64,000 nt of DNA from Manganibacter manganicus. GTDB lineage: Bacteria > Pseudomonadota > Alphaproteobacteria > Rhizobiales > Rhizobiaceae. The notes beneath the pieces are model-generated. The model ran no database searches and had not been told where the DNA came from. It saw only the letters and a list, made by a program, of their open reading frames with translations. Numbering within the stretch: position 1 is the first letter of the stretch; every line of letters starts with the position of its first letter. The stretch is from positions 62,001 to 126,000 of the forward strand of contig NZ_MDET01000058.1 of the NCBI RefSeq assembly GCF_002075885.1, given 5' to 3'. This document shows positions 26,040 through 34,235 of the stretch, in pieces. The position numbers and the translations under genes are program-made.

Positions 26040-26501
26040 CTATTCCTTCAGCGTCGCCAGATAAGCGACAACATCTTCAACCTGCTGCGCGCTCAGAACC
26101 GTCTTGCCGACCAGATCCTTGCGGACATTGATGCCGACTTCGAGCGAATAAAAACCCGGCATGACCGTCTCGGGGCCGAACACTTTCTTGGAATCGCTCA
26201 CAATCGCGCGAAGCTGTGCCGGCGACCAGCGATCGGCAACACCATCCAGCGAGGGGCCGACATTGCCCTGGAAAAGCTGCTTCGGCATGGCCTTATTCTC
26301 ATGGCAGGCCAGACAATTGCCGAGCTTTCTGTCGGCGAACACCTTGGCGCCCTCCTCGGCATTACCTGCAACGCCGGTCAGCGATGCATTAACGGCATAG
26401 TCCTCGAACTTGACATCCGTCGGCGCTATTTCGGCCGCGAACGCAACACTCCCACACATAGCAGCGGCCGACGCCGCCACCAGGATTCCTGCCAAATTCA
26501 T
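26040..26501 (-). CDS. soxX: SoxX, monoheme cytochrome c
   Basis: A 153-residue electron-accepting subunit of SoxAX with a signal peptide (GILVAASAAAMCGSVAFA) and one haem site (NCLACHENKAMP). The distal methionine is in ETVMPGFYS. ATG 26501 has GGAGGGA before it; the frame extends 11 codons further upstream. It begins the soxXYZABCD run. Confidence 0.94.
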   Translation of the reverse strand: MNLAGILVAASAAAMCGSVAFAAEIAPTDVKFEDYAVNASLTGVAGNAEEGAKVFADRKLGNCLACHENKAMPKQLFQGNVGPSLDGVADRWSPAQLRAIVSDSKKVFGPETVMPGFYSLEVGINVRKDLVGKTVLSAQQVEDVVAYLATLKE

Positions 26502-26596
26502 CCGTTCGCTCCCTCCAAACGCGGGCGCCGGCAAAGGCCCCCGCCGTTTCCCTCATAAACAGGTTAGCCGCACTTTTTCAAACCATCAATTAAAAA

Positions 26597-26614
26597 ATAT
26601 GATTTTCTGCATAT
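26597..26614. promoter_or_regulatory. candidate SoxR operator upstream of soxX
   Basis: ATATGATTTTCTGCATAT lies in the soxW-soxX gap. On the minus strand it reads ATAT-GCAG-AAAATCATAT, identical in its fixed bases to the site before soxC. In Pseudaminobacter, regulation from the equivalent soxW-soxX gap has been described, as I recall. Confidence 0.55.
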
Positions 26615-26627
26615 ATTGACCGAGCGG

Positions 26628-27227
26628 TCATTCGGCATCCAACTTTCCAGCCGCGCGCAGTTCCTTGATGTGGCGTGCGTGATAAATCTGGAAGTGCTCG
26701 TCTTTTTCATATCCCTTCTCGCGTACCCAGCGAAACATATCCAGGAATGTCCATTTTCCGAATGCCCCCGGCATTGTGGCCACCGCAGCCTCGGCGACGG
26801 TCTTGCCGGCCGGCACCTCGTCGGGCAGAAAAACGATGGTCGGGGTAAAGACATAGCCCCATTTGCGTGCAGCTTTCTTTTCGGTCAGTACCTCGCCGTC
26901 GAGGTCCGTGACCTCCTCATCGCCAAACATATTGTATTGAACGACCTTGAAGTTGGCCTTGATGTAGTCTCGAACTTCCGGGTCAGAAAGCAGCTTTTCA
27001 TGCATGGCGGCGCAATAAATGCAGCCACGTTGCTCGAAGATGATGGCAAGACGCTTATTGTCGGCCTTCGCAGCGCGAATGTCGTCTGCCATGTCGCGGA
27101 AAGTCAGCGCAAACCAGTCTTCCTTATGCAAGCCGTCGTCGCCCAGTTCCGAAGCGACGGCTGGCATTGCCACGGCCAGAAAAGCGGCAAGCGCAAATGT
27201 TACGTTGCGTATCGATGTGATCATCAT
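26628..27227 (-). CDS. soxW: SoxW, periplasmic thioredoxin
   Basis: A 199-residue exported thioredoxin-fold protein with signal peptide (VTFALAAFLAVAMPAVAS) and the redox motif RGCIYCAAMH (Cys69/Cys72). The cis-proline is in FTPTIVFLP. It is thought to keep Sox components reduced using electrons passed by SoxV. It follows soxV by 9 bp, with an AGGAGG ribosome site. A second possible start lies one codon downstream. Confidence 0.9.
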   Translation of the reverse strand: MMITSIRNVTFALAAFLAVAMPAVASELGDDGLHKEDWFALTFRDMADDIRAAKADNKRLAIIFEQRGCIYCAAMHEKLLSDPEVRDYIKANFKVVQYNMFGDEEVTDLDGEVLTEKKAARKWGYVFTPTIVFLPDEVPAGKTVAEAAVATMPGAFGKWTFLDMFRWVREKGYEKDEHFQIYHARHIKELRAAGKLDAE

Positions 27228-27236
27228 GCCATCCTC

Positions 27237-27971
27237 CTAACCGATTGTCTGAAATATAGGAAACGTTTCGAGCAGCCAGTAGGAAATCGCCGACATACGG
27301 CCGGTGATGAACAGAATGCCGGTGACCACCAGCAGTCCGCCCATTGCCATTTCCACCTTATGCATATGTCGCTTGAAACGTGTTGCCCAGTTGAGAAACG
27401 GGCCGGCAAAGAACGCGGCTAGAATGAAAGGTATGCCGATGCCGAGCGAATAGACGGCCAGCAGCACCGCGCCCCTACCTGCGGTTCCGGTTGAACCCGC
27501 GACGAAAAGGATGGCCGCCAACACGGGGCCGACGCAAGGCGTCCAGCCAAAGGCAAAGGCCAGACCGACGACATAAGCGCCGATGAAGCCCGCCGGTTTC
27601 CGCGCTACCTGCACGCGTGCCTCGCGATAGAGCATCGCAATGCGGAAAACGCCGAGGAAATGCAGCCCCAGTATGATGATAATGATCCCGGCAATGATCG
27701 AAAGAATGTCGAAATGCTGGGCAATGGTCTTGCCAACCACGCTCGCCGTGGCACCGAGCGCGATAAACACCGTGGTGAAGCCGAGTACGAAAGCGATGGC
27801 CGCGGCCAGCACCCGGCGGCGCCGGGCGGCATACTGATCCTCGGCCCTCAACTCCTCGAAGCTGACACCGGCAAGCCAGGCCAGATAAGGTGGCACGATG
27901 GGCAAGACACAGGGCGAGACGAAGGACAGCAGGCCCGCCAGAAACGCACCGCCAAGGCTTACATCGAGCAT
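27237..27971 (-). CDS. soxV: SoxV, CcdA-family thiol-disulfide transporter
   Basis: A 244-residue membrane protein with six hydrophobic segments and the two conserved cysteines of CcdA/DsbD proteins: SFVSPCVLPIVPPY and FGWTPCVGPVLAA. It brings reducing power across the membrane to SoxW. It is first in the minus-strand sox transcript and divergent from soxS, with 97 bp between starts. Confidence 0.9.
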   Translation of the reverse strand: MLDVSLGGAFLAGLLSFVSPCVLPIVPPYLAWLAGVSFEELRAEDQYAARRRRVLAAAIAFVLGFTTVFIALGATASVVGKTIAQHFDILSIIAGIIIIILGLHFLGVFRIAMLYREARVQVARKPAGFIGAYVVGLAFAFGWTPCVGPVLAAILFVAGSTGTAGRGAVLLAVYSLGIGIPFILAAFFAGPFLNWATRFKRHMHKVEMAMGGLLVVTGILFITGRMSAISYWLLETFPIFQTIG

Positions 27972-28022
27972 ATCCCCTCCTGCCCCTCTGCCGCATCGAC
28001 AAACGACGCTTCACGGTGGAAG

Positions 28023-28042
28023 ATATTCGGAAAATACTATAT
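28023..28042. promoter_or_regulatory. candidate SoxR operator between soxV and soxS
   Basis: ATATTCGGAAAATACTATAT sits in the divergent soxV-soxS gap. It resembles the two other sox sites (ATAT-N4-AAAAT-ATAT) but has two extra bases before the second half. A single site could control both directions. Confidence 0.5.
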
Positions 28043-28068
28043 GTTGCAAACGCAATTGGATATTATCC

Positions 28069-28440
28069 ATGACAAAAGCGCTATCGGTGTGGATCACCTC
28101 GGTTCTGATCGTGCTCGGCATCCCGCCATCGGCGGGCGCGGCAGAATTGCTAATGCTGGAACAACCCGGCTGCGTTTGGTGCGCACGCTTCAATCGGGAG
28201 ATTGCGCCAGCCTGGCCGAAAACGCCGGAGGGCCAGCGCGCGCCCCTGCGGCGGGTGGACATCACCGGCCCATGGCCGGCTGATCTGGCTGATATTACCA
28301 GGGAACGCTTCACACCAACTTTCGTGCTGATGGAAAATGGCCGGGAGATCGGCCGCCTGCGTGGCTATCCCGGCGATGAATTTTTCTGGTTCCGTATCGA
28401 CGAATTGCTGGCAAAACTCTCTCCCGCCAGCCAGGGCTGA
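28069..28440 (+). CDS. soxS: SoxS, thioredoxin-like protein
   Basis: A 123-residue exported protein with signal peptide (VWITSVLIVLGIPPSAGA) and a CXXC motif in QPGCVWCARF (Cys35/Cys38). The fold follows a thioredoxin pattern, with cis-proline in FTPTFVLM. In Paracoccus-type clusters SoxS is needed to reactivate SoxYZ. ATG 28069 is chosen because the longer open frame would run into the soxV promoter and has no signal peptide. Confidence 0.85.
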   Translation: MTKALSVWITSVLIVLGIPPSAGAAELLMLEQPGCVWCARFNREIAPAWPKTPEGQRAPLRRVDITGPWPADLADITRERFTPTFVLMENGREIGRLRGYPGDEFFWFRIDELLAKLSPASQG

Positions 28441-28487
28441 CAGGGCGCTGCGGCGGCGGTATCATTTCAGGCCAAACAGGGTGTGAC

Positions 28488-28853
28488 ATGGGCCTTCCAA
28501 GACCAAGTGAGAACCAATCCCCGGAAGATTTCAACCGGTTGCTCGATCAGGCGCGCAAGGCAAGCGATCTGTTGAAGGCGCTGTCGCATGAAAGCCGGTT
28601 GCTGATCCTGTGCCTTCTGGCGGAAGGCGAAAAGTCCGTCTCGGAACTGGAGGACATCATGAAGATGCCGCAGGCGGCCGTATCGCAGCAACTTGCGCGA
28701 CTGCGTTTCGACAGTCTCGTCAACACGCGCCGCGATGGCCGTACCATCTATTATTCGATCGCCAGTGCAGAAGTTTCGTCGGTGATCGCAACATTGTACG
28801 AACTGTTCTGCGCGCCTGTACGCCACGAGGAGCCGCGGGTCAGGCATCCTTGA
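28488..28853 (+). CDS. soxR: SoxR, ArsR-family repressor (SqrR/BigR-like)
   Basis: A 121-residue winged-helix regulator (ALSHESRLLILCLLAEGEKS, then MPQAAVSQQLARLR as the recognition helix). Cys42 and Cys108 fall where the persulfide-sensing cysteine pair of SqrR/BigR lies. It is therefore expected to release DNA when sulfane sulfur accumulates. It is 47 bp after soxS and 51 bp before the SoxT-like gene. Likely targets are the three AT-rich dyads in the sox gaps. Confidence 0.9.
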   Translation: MGLPRPSENQSPEDFNRLLDQARKASDLLKALSHESRLLILCLLAEGEKSVSELEDIMKMPQAAVSQQLARLRFDSLVNTRRDGRTIYYSIASAEVSSVIATLYELFCAPVRHEEPRVRHP

Positions 28854-28904
28854 GGAGATAAAGGCCGACGCTTTGCACCGGAACGGAAGCGCAGCGGAGG
28901 AACA

Positions 28905-29999
28905 ATGGAGTTTGTGGATTCGCCCTGGTTTCTGCCTGTCGCCGGCCTTTTTGCAGGCATCGCGCTAGGCTTCGCCGCGCGGCGGCAGCACTTCTGCACC
29001 ATGGCTGCGTTGGAGCGCCATTGGTATGCGGGTGACAGTCGAGGCTTAAAGACATGGGTGCTGGCCGCAGCCGTGGCGCTGATGCTGACCCAGATTCTGG
29101 CGGCTGCCGGCTACGCTGACATCGGCCAGAGTTTCTATCTCACTTCGCGATTCGGCTGGACCGGCTCAATCATTGGCGGGCTAGCCTTCGGCTTCGGCAT
29201 GGCGCTGGTCGGCACATGCGGCTTCGGCGCACTTGTGCGCACCGGCGGCGGCAGCCTGCGCTCACTGGTCGTGCTGATGGTGCTCGGTCTTTCTGCCCTC
29301 GCGGCCCAACGCGGGCTTGTGGCGCTCGGGCGTGTACAGTTCGTCGATAATTTTGCCCTCGACCTTTCCGCTCATGGCGGACAGTCGCTCGGTGCTCTTG
29401 CCTCTTCATGGGCAGGCGCCGACCTCAACGCCGCAGTCGCAGCAACTGCGGCGTTGTCCTTGCTCGCGTGGGTGTTCAGCGATCGCGGATTCCTTAAGGA
29501 GCGTGGTGCGATCCTGTCGTCAATCATCATCGGTGCCGTCATCGCCTTTGGTTGGATTGCTACCAGCCTTGCCGCCCAGCACAGTTTCGAGCCAGTGCAG
29601 GTCGAAGCAGCCTCTTTTGTCGTCCCGGTTGCAGACACATTCCTGCAATTCATAACCTATACCGGGACGCTGCCTGACTATGGCGTCGGGCTGGTGGTAG
29701 GCGTGGTGATTGGAGCGGCCGCCTGCGCGATGACCCGCAAGGACGTGCGCTGGGAAGCCTGCGACGACGCGCGTGAACTAGGCCGGCATCTGTCGGGTGG
29801 CTTCCTGATGGGCGCCGGCGGTGTCTTTGCCATGGGCTGCACCATCGGCCAGGGCATTTCGGCAGTCTCCGTCCTGGCCATTTCGGCGCCACTGGTCATG
29901 GCCTCTATAGCGCTCGGCGCACGCATGGGGCTGTCCTATCTGATCGAAGGCTCTCCGTTTGCCGTCTTCCGAGCCACCCACAGCGAGCCGGCAGAATAG
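28905..29999 (+). CDS. soxT: SoxT, YeeE/YedE-family transporter
   Basis: A 364-residue membrane protein with about ten hydrophobic segments and the cysteine motifs QHFCTMAAL, VGTCGFGALVRTGGG and AMGCTIGQGISAVS. It has a clear GGAGGAACA ribosome site. It completes the soxSRT run and converges on the metallo-hydrolase gene with 3 bp between stops. It is paralogous to the gene at 18897 and probably imports thiosulfate or exports a sulfur product. Confidence 0.87.
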   Translation: MEFVDSPWFLPVAGLFAGIALGFAARRQHFCTMAALERHWYAGDSRGLKTWVLAAAVALMLTQILAAAGYADIGQSFYLTSRFGWTGSIIGGLAFGFGMALVGTCGFGALVRTGGGSLRSLVVLMVLGLSALAAQRGLVALGRVQFVDNFALDLSAHGGQSLGALASSWAGADLNAAVAATAALSLLAWVFSDRGFLKERGAILSSIIIGAVIAFGWIATSLAAQHSFEPVQVEAASFVVPVADTFLQFITYTGTLPDYGVGLVVGVVIGAAACAMTRKDVRWEACDDARELGRHLSGGFLMGAGGVFAMGCTIGQGISAVSVLAISAPLVMASIALGARMGLSYLIEGSPFAVFRATHSEPAE

Positions 30000-30002
30000 A
30001 TG

Positions 30003-30920
30003 TCAGGCAGTTACAAAGCGATAGGCCGCGCCCTTGCGCTCGATGGTTCCGGCGCCCGGATGCGGAAAATGGAAGCCGATCACCCACGCCTTATCATTCG
30101 CCAAGCGGTCGAGGAGCGCCGTTCTCGTCTTGATTGCCGTATCCGGATCCTGATCGGCCCCGGTCGGCCAATCGGGTCGTTCCAGCGAAACGGCCAGATT
30201 GGTTGCCGCATCTCCTAAAATATGCACCGGCGTATCGCCGCCATGCACCATGAAGGAAGAATGGCCAGGTGTGTGGCCTGGCGTGCCGACCACCTCGACT
30301 CCCTCAATCACCTCATCGCCCGGCATGAAGAATGAGACCTTGTCCTCGATCCTATCAAAGCGATTGCGGGCGCCCGGAACGAAATTCCTGCGCGCTTCCG
30401 GCATGGCGTCGAGCGCGCCCTCGGAGCGCCAGAAATCCCATTCCGTTTGGCTGATGTGATAGCGAGCCTCGGGAAAAAGCAACTCGTCGAAATCGTCGGT
30501 CACGCCCCAGATGTGATCGGGATGCGCATGGGTGAAGACGACATCTGTAACAGCGGTGGGATCGATGCCAGCTTCGGCAAGATTGCTGGCAAGACGACCG
30601 GTGCTCGGCAGGAAGTTCGGGCCAGCCCCGGCATCGAAGATAACCAATTGTTCGCCCTTGCGCAGCACCGTGACGTTGCAATCGTTGACCAGCGCATCGG
30701 TCGCCAGCCCGTTATCGGTCAGAAGCTTTTCGAGTTCGGCTTGCGGCACGTCGGGCATTGCTGCCGACAGCGGCAGCTTGATGAAACCGTCGGCCATGAT
30801 CGTGAGTTCACCATCGCCTGTCGTCAGATGGCCGATGGCTCGCGCTGGCGAGGACATGAACCCGGCAACGGCCAGTGCGGCACCGCCGCGAAGCACCGCG
30901 CGACGTGAAATGCTGTTCAT
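30003..30920 (-). CDS. SoxH-like metallo-beta-lactamase-fold hydrolase
   Basis: A 305-residue protein with a Tat signal (SRRAVLRGGAALAVAGFMSS) and the metal-binding THAHPDHIWG motif, GTPGHTPGHSS and GDAATN. It is periplasmic. Position and fold match the SoxH-type protein often found at the edge of sox clusters, whose role is not settled. It diverges from the DsrE-like gene with a 133-bp gap. Confidence 0.8.
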   Translation of the reverse strand: MNSISRRAVLRGGAALAVAGFMSSPARAIGHLTTGDGELTIMADGFIKLPLSAAMPDVPQAELEKLLTDNGLATDALVNDCNVTVLRKGEQLVIFDAGAGPNFLPSTGRLASNLAEAGIDPTAVTDVVFTHAHPDHIWGVTDDFDELLFPEARYHISQTEWDFWRSEGALDAMPEARRNFVPGARNRFDRIEDKVSFFMPGDEVIEGVEVVGTPGHTPGHSSFMVHGGDTPVHILGDAATNLAVSLERPDWPTGADQDPDTAIKTRTALLDRLANDKAWVIGFHFPHPGAGTIERKGAAYRFVTA

Positions 30921-31053
30921 TTCTTTTTCCTATCCCTGCTCTCACATGGCCAGCAATCCAGCCACAATTGACACATTCGGCTTTTTGCATCCTTATGGTT
31001 TCGTGGCCGTTGGTCAATGCACATTGGCCGACAAGCATGACGCAGGAGAAACA

Positions 31054-31494
31054 ATGTCTGCAATCCGCATAGCAATGGCCGCCGCGCTGGTCTCTGTCAT
31101 GGGCATCGCCGCACAGGCCGATGAGGCGGTCCACAAGCTTGCCATTCAGGTTGACCAGAACGACCCGGCGCTGATGAATCTCGCATTGAACAACGCCAGA
31201 AACGTCAAATCCTACTACGAAGGCAAGGGTGAGAAGGTCGCGATCGAGATCGTCGCCTTCGGCCCCGGTTTGAATATGTATGTCGAAGCGACCAGTCCGG
31301 TGAAAGACCGCATTGCCGCCATGGCGCTGGAAAGCCCGGAGATCACCTTTGCTGCTTGCGAGAACACGCATAAGGGCATGATCAAAAAGGCCGGGAAGGA
31401 CGTGCCATTGGTGAGCGAGGCGACGATTGTTCCCTCCGGCGTCGTGCGCCTTATGGAATTGCAGAAGGAAGGCTATGCCTATGTCAGGCCGTAA
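31054..31494 (+). CDS. exported DsrE-like protein
   Basis: A 146-residue protein with a signal peptide (IAMAAALVSVMGIAAQA) and a DsrE/F-like domain. LAIQVDQNDPALMNLALNNA is the first strand-helix, and TFAACENTHKG contains the single conserved cysteine. Such proteins carry or sense sulfane sulfur in related systems. GGAGAA precedes ATG 31054. It overlaps the DUF302 gene by 14 bp. Confidence 0.75.
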   Translation: MSAIRIAMAAALVSVMGIAAQADEAVHKLAIQVDQNDPALMNLALNNARNVKSYYEGKGEKVAIEIVAFGPGLNMYVEATSPVKDRIAAMALESPEITFAACENTHKGMIKKAGKDVPLVSEATIVPSGVVRLMELQKEGYAYVRP

Positions 31495-31942
31495 GTTTTT
31501 CGGCGCAATCCTGTCTGCCGGCCTGCTGCTGGCCGCAACTCCCGCTGCTGCCGTCGACGACGTTACCACCTTTACCACCAATACGCCGTTCGCGGACGTG
31601 ATTACGGATCTTGAAGGCGCGATCATCAATCGCGGCTATGTTGTCGATCATACCGGCCATATCGGAGATATGCTGGAGCGAACCGCCGACGATGTCGGGG
31701 CGACCAAAACCCTCTACCGCAACGCCGAATTCAAGGAATTCTGTTCGGCCGTCATGTCGCGCGCGGTGATGGAGGCCGATATCGGCAATATCGCCTATTG
31801 CCCCTATATTGTCTTCGCTTACGAAGCCGAGGCAGCGCCGGGACAGGTTGTCGTCGGCTTCCGCCGCTTGCCGGAAGGCAACGGACGCGATCAGGTCAAT
31901 ACCGTTCTCGAAAATATCGTCAGGGAAGCGGTTGGCCAGTAG
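31481..31942 (+). CDS. exported DUF302-family protein
   Basis: A 153-residue protein with a signal peptide (FFGAILSAGLLLAATPAAA), then a DUF302-type domain (FADVITDLEGAIINRGY... HTGHIGDMLERTADDVG) with two cysteines (EFCSAVM and AYCPYIV). ATG 31481 gives the better spacing to GAAGGA and places the signal at the N terminus. It overlaps the DsrE-like gene, so they are translationally coupled. Function unknown; a thiol or sulfur-linked periplasmic role is inferred only from context. Confidence 0.75.
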   Translation: MSGRKFFGAILSAGLLLAATPAAAVDDVTTFTTNTPFADVITDLEGAIINRGYVVDHTGHIGDMLERTADDVGATKTLYRNAEFKEFCSAVMSRAVMEADIGNIAYCPYIVFAYEAEAAPGQVVVGFRRLPEGNGRDQVNTVLENIVREAVGQ

Positions 31943-31948
31943 CGCCGA

Positions 31949-32698
31949 TCAGATAAACCAGTTGGGATATGCGGAACGCAATTCCTCAACGTCGGGAATG
32001 ACCGCGCCGAGGTGAATCTTCATGGCCTCGCATGCTGCTTTGGAATCGTGAGCAGCGATCGCGTCGCGGATAATGGCGTGCTCGCCAATCACATGATTCA
32101 TGCGGCCCAACGCCGGCAGAGTCATACGGCGGGCGCGGTCAATCTGCACTTTGACCGGCTTCAAATAATCCCAGATGCCGTCATAGTCGGCAATGTGAGC
32201 GATAGCCTCATGGAAGGCCTCGTCGGCCTCGTGAAAGCCGTTCATGTCCTGCCGTTCCGACAAGAAGCGTTGCCGAGCCAGAATGTCGTCCAGCAAGGCT
32301 ATGCCGCCGGCATCGGCACATTCCGCTGCCTTCTCGACGGTCGCCCCTTCGAGCGCTTTGCGGATTACAACAGCATCCGGGATCATGGAAACCGGGATGG
32401 GTGCAACGAATGTGCCGGATTGGGGATAGATGTTGACCAGCCCGTCCTCGACCAAGCGGATCAGGGCCTCGCGAACCGGCGTGCGGCTAACGCCGAACCG
32501 TTCAGTCAAGGCCTTCTCATTAAGTGCGGTGCCCGGCTTGAGTTGCATCGACACGATTGCGGCGTGAAGCTCGCGATAAACAGCGGTAGCGGCGGTGGTG
32601 CGCACGATTCCTGTCCGCGCCTTTACCTTCGATTGCCCGGCGTGTGCCGAGCTCAAATCCGACGCTGAAACAGTAGCTCGCCCCTTCGCGGATTCCAT
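31949..32698 (-). CDS. GntR-family (FadR-type) transcriptional regulator
   Basis: A 249-residue regulator. The winged helix has ALNEKALTERFGVSRTPVREAL, and the C-terminal FCD ligand domain has the metal-binding histidine pattern EADEAFHEAIAHIAD and HLGAVIP. It is divergent from uxaC with 136 bp between starts. An AT-rich palindrome (TAATATATTA) in this gap recurs at two other promoters of the module, which makes it the likely local repressor responding to a sugar acid. Confidence 0.85.
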   Translation of the reverse strand: MESAKGRATVSASDLSSAHAGQSKVKARTGIVRTTAATAVYRELHAAIVSMQLKPGTALNEKALTERFGVSRTPVREALIRLVEDGLVNIYPQSGTFVAPIPVSMIPDAVVIRKALEGATVEKAAECADAGGIALLDDILARQRFLSERQDMNGFHEADEAFHEAIAHIADYDGIWDYLKPVKVQIDRARRMTLPALGRMNHVIGEHAIIRDAIAAHDSKAACEAMKIHLGAVIPDVEELRSAYPNWFI

Positions 32699-32734
32699 TT
32701 ATTCCTGCCTCTCGTTCGCGGTCGGTTGACATAT

Positions 32735-32744
32735 TAATATATTA
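32735..32744. promoter_or_regulatory. candidate GntR operator, site 1
   Basis: The palindrome TAATATATTA lies in the gntR-uxaC gap. The extended sequence ATATTAATATATTATTTTC at 32731-32749 matches sites 35764-35773 and 43250-43259. Confidence 0.55.
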
Positions 32745-32834
32745 TTTTCTACTGTCCACCAGCATCGATCCAATCGAAAGTTACGATGCCGCGCGCGGCT
32801 TTTGTCAGCGCAATGCAGACCGCAAGGATTTTCC

Positions 32835-34235
32835 ATGCCGCTTCATCCTGACAGGCTTTTTCCAGCTGAGCCTGGCATCCGCTCCATAGCCAGGAGCCTT
32901 TATGAACAGGTTCATAGCCTGCCGATCATTTCGCCGCACGGCCATACCGATCCTGATTGGTATGCCTACGACCAGCCATTCCCCGACCCCGCAACGCTGT
33001 TCGTGAAGCCAGACCATTACATCTTGCGCATGCTTTATTCCCAGGGCATGCGTATGGAGGATTTTGGTGTGCCGAGGCTGGACGGCGAGCCCGTTGAAGC
33101 GGATGGGCGGCGAATCTGGCGGCGTTTCGCTGAAAACTATCACCTGTTTCGCGGCACTCCTTCCCGGCTCTGGTTCGAGCATGCGCTGGAAACCGTTTTC
33201 GGCATCGAAGAACGGCTCGATGCCCAAAATGCCGACCGGCTCTATGAGCGTCTTGCAGCGCAATTGAGTGAACCCGGCATGCGGCCACGCGCGCTCTACC
33301 AGTGTTTCAACATCGAAGCGATCTCGACAACCGATTCGGCGACTGATCCTCTTGCAGCGCATGACACCATCAAGGCTTCAGGCTGGCAGGGCCGCGTTTT
33401 GCCGGCCTACCGGCCAGATGCCGTTGTCGATCCCGCACGGAAGGGTTTCCATGCCGAACTCGAGCGGTTCCATGAAATGGCCGCAACGCCAGAAACCTAT
33501 GCCGGTTATCTCGAAGCCCATCGCATCCGCCGCGCCTATTTCAAGGAACGCGGCGCGACATCGACCGATCACGGCCATCCGAGCGCTCGCACAGCCAATC
33601 TGTCTCCCGCCGTGGCGGCTGACCTGTTCGATCGCGTAAGACGACCGGACGTTTCCAACGAGGACGCCGAGTTGTTCCGCGCCCAGATGCTGACCGAAAT
33701 GGCGCGCATGAGCGTGGATGACGGATTAGTCATGCAGCTTCACCCCGGTTCATTCCGCAACCACAACCCGAGTTTGTTCGCCGATTTCGGATTCGACAAG
33801 GGCGCCGATATCCCGACCCGCACCGACTATGTGCATGATCTCAAGCCGCTGCTCGATGTCTTCGGCAATGACAGCAGGTTGACCCTGATTCTGTTTACCC
33901 TGGATGAAACCAGCTATGGGCGCGAATTGGCGCCGCTTGCCGGACACTATCCGATCCTGCGGCTTGGACCGCCCTGGTGGTTCTTCGACAGCCCGGAAGG
34001 CATGCGCCGATTCCGCGAACTCACCACCGAGACGGCGGGATTTTATAACACCGTGGGTTTCAACGACGACACCCGCGCCTTCTGCTCAATCCCCGCCCGT
34101 CACGACATGGCACGCCGGGTCGATTGTGCCTATCTGGCCGGTCTGGTCGCCGACCACCGGCTGGACGAGGCGGAAGCGCACGAAATTGCACACGACCTGG
34201 CCTATGGCCTTGCCAAGAAGGCATACAGATTGTGA
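32835..34235 (+). CDS. uxaC: glucuronate isomerase
   Basis: A 466-residue uronate isomerase interconverting glucuronate and fructuronate (or galacturonate and tagaturonate). Visible family features are SPHGHTDPDWYA (metal-binding HxH), LWFEHALETVFG, the MQLHPGSFRNHN histidine and the C-terminal GFNDDTRAFCSIPARHD. ATG 32835 follows AAGGA. It shares a GTGA overlap with the next gene, so the two steps are coupled. Confidence 0.9.
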   Translation: MPLHPDRLFPAEPGIRSIARSLYEQVHSLPIISPHGHTDPDWYAYDQPFPDPATLFVKPDHYILRMLYSQGMRMEDFGVPRLDGEPVEADGRRIWRRFAENYHLFRGTPSRLWFEHALETVFGIEERLDAQNADRLYERLAAQLSEPGMRPRALYQCFNIEAISTTDSATDPLAAHDTIKASGWQGRVLPAYRPDAVVDPARKGFHAELERFHEMAATPETYAGYLEAHRIRRAYFKERGATSTDHGHPSARTANLSPAVAADLFDRVRRPDVSNEDAELFRAQMLTEMARMSVDDGLVMQLHPGSFRNHNPSLFADFGFDKGADIPTRTDYVHDLKPLLDVFGNDSRLTLILFTLDETSYGRELAPLAGHYPILRLGPPWWFFDSPEGMRRFRELTTETAGFYNTVGFNDDTRAFCSIPARHDMARRVDCAYLAGLVADHRLDEAEAHEIAHDLAYGLAKKAYRL

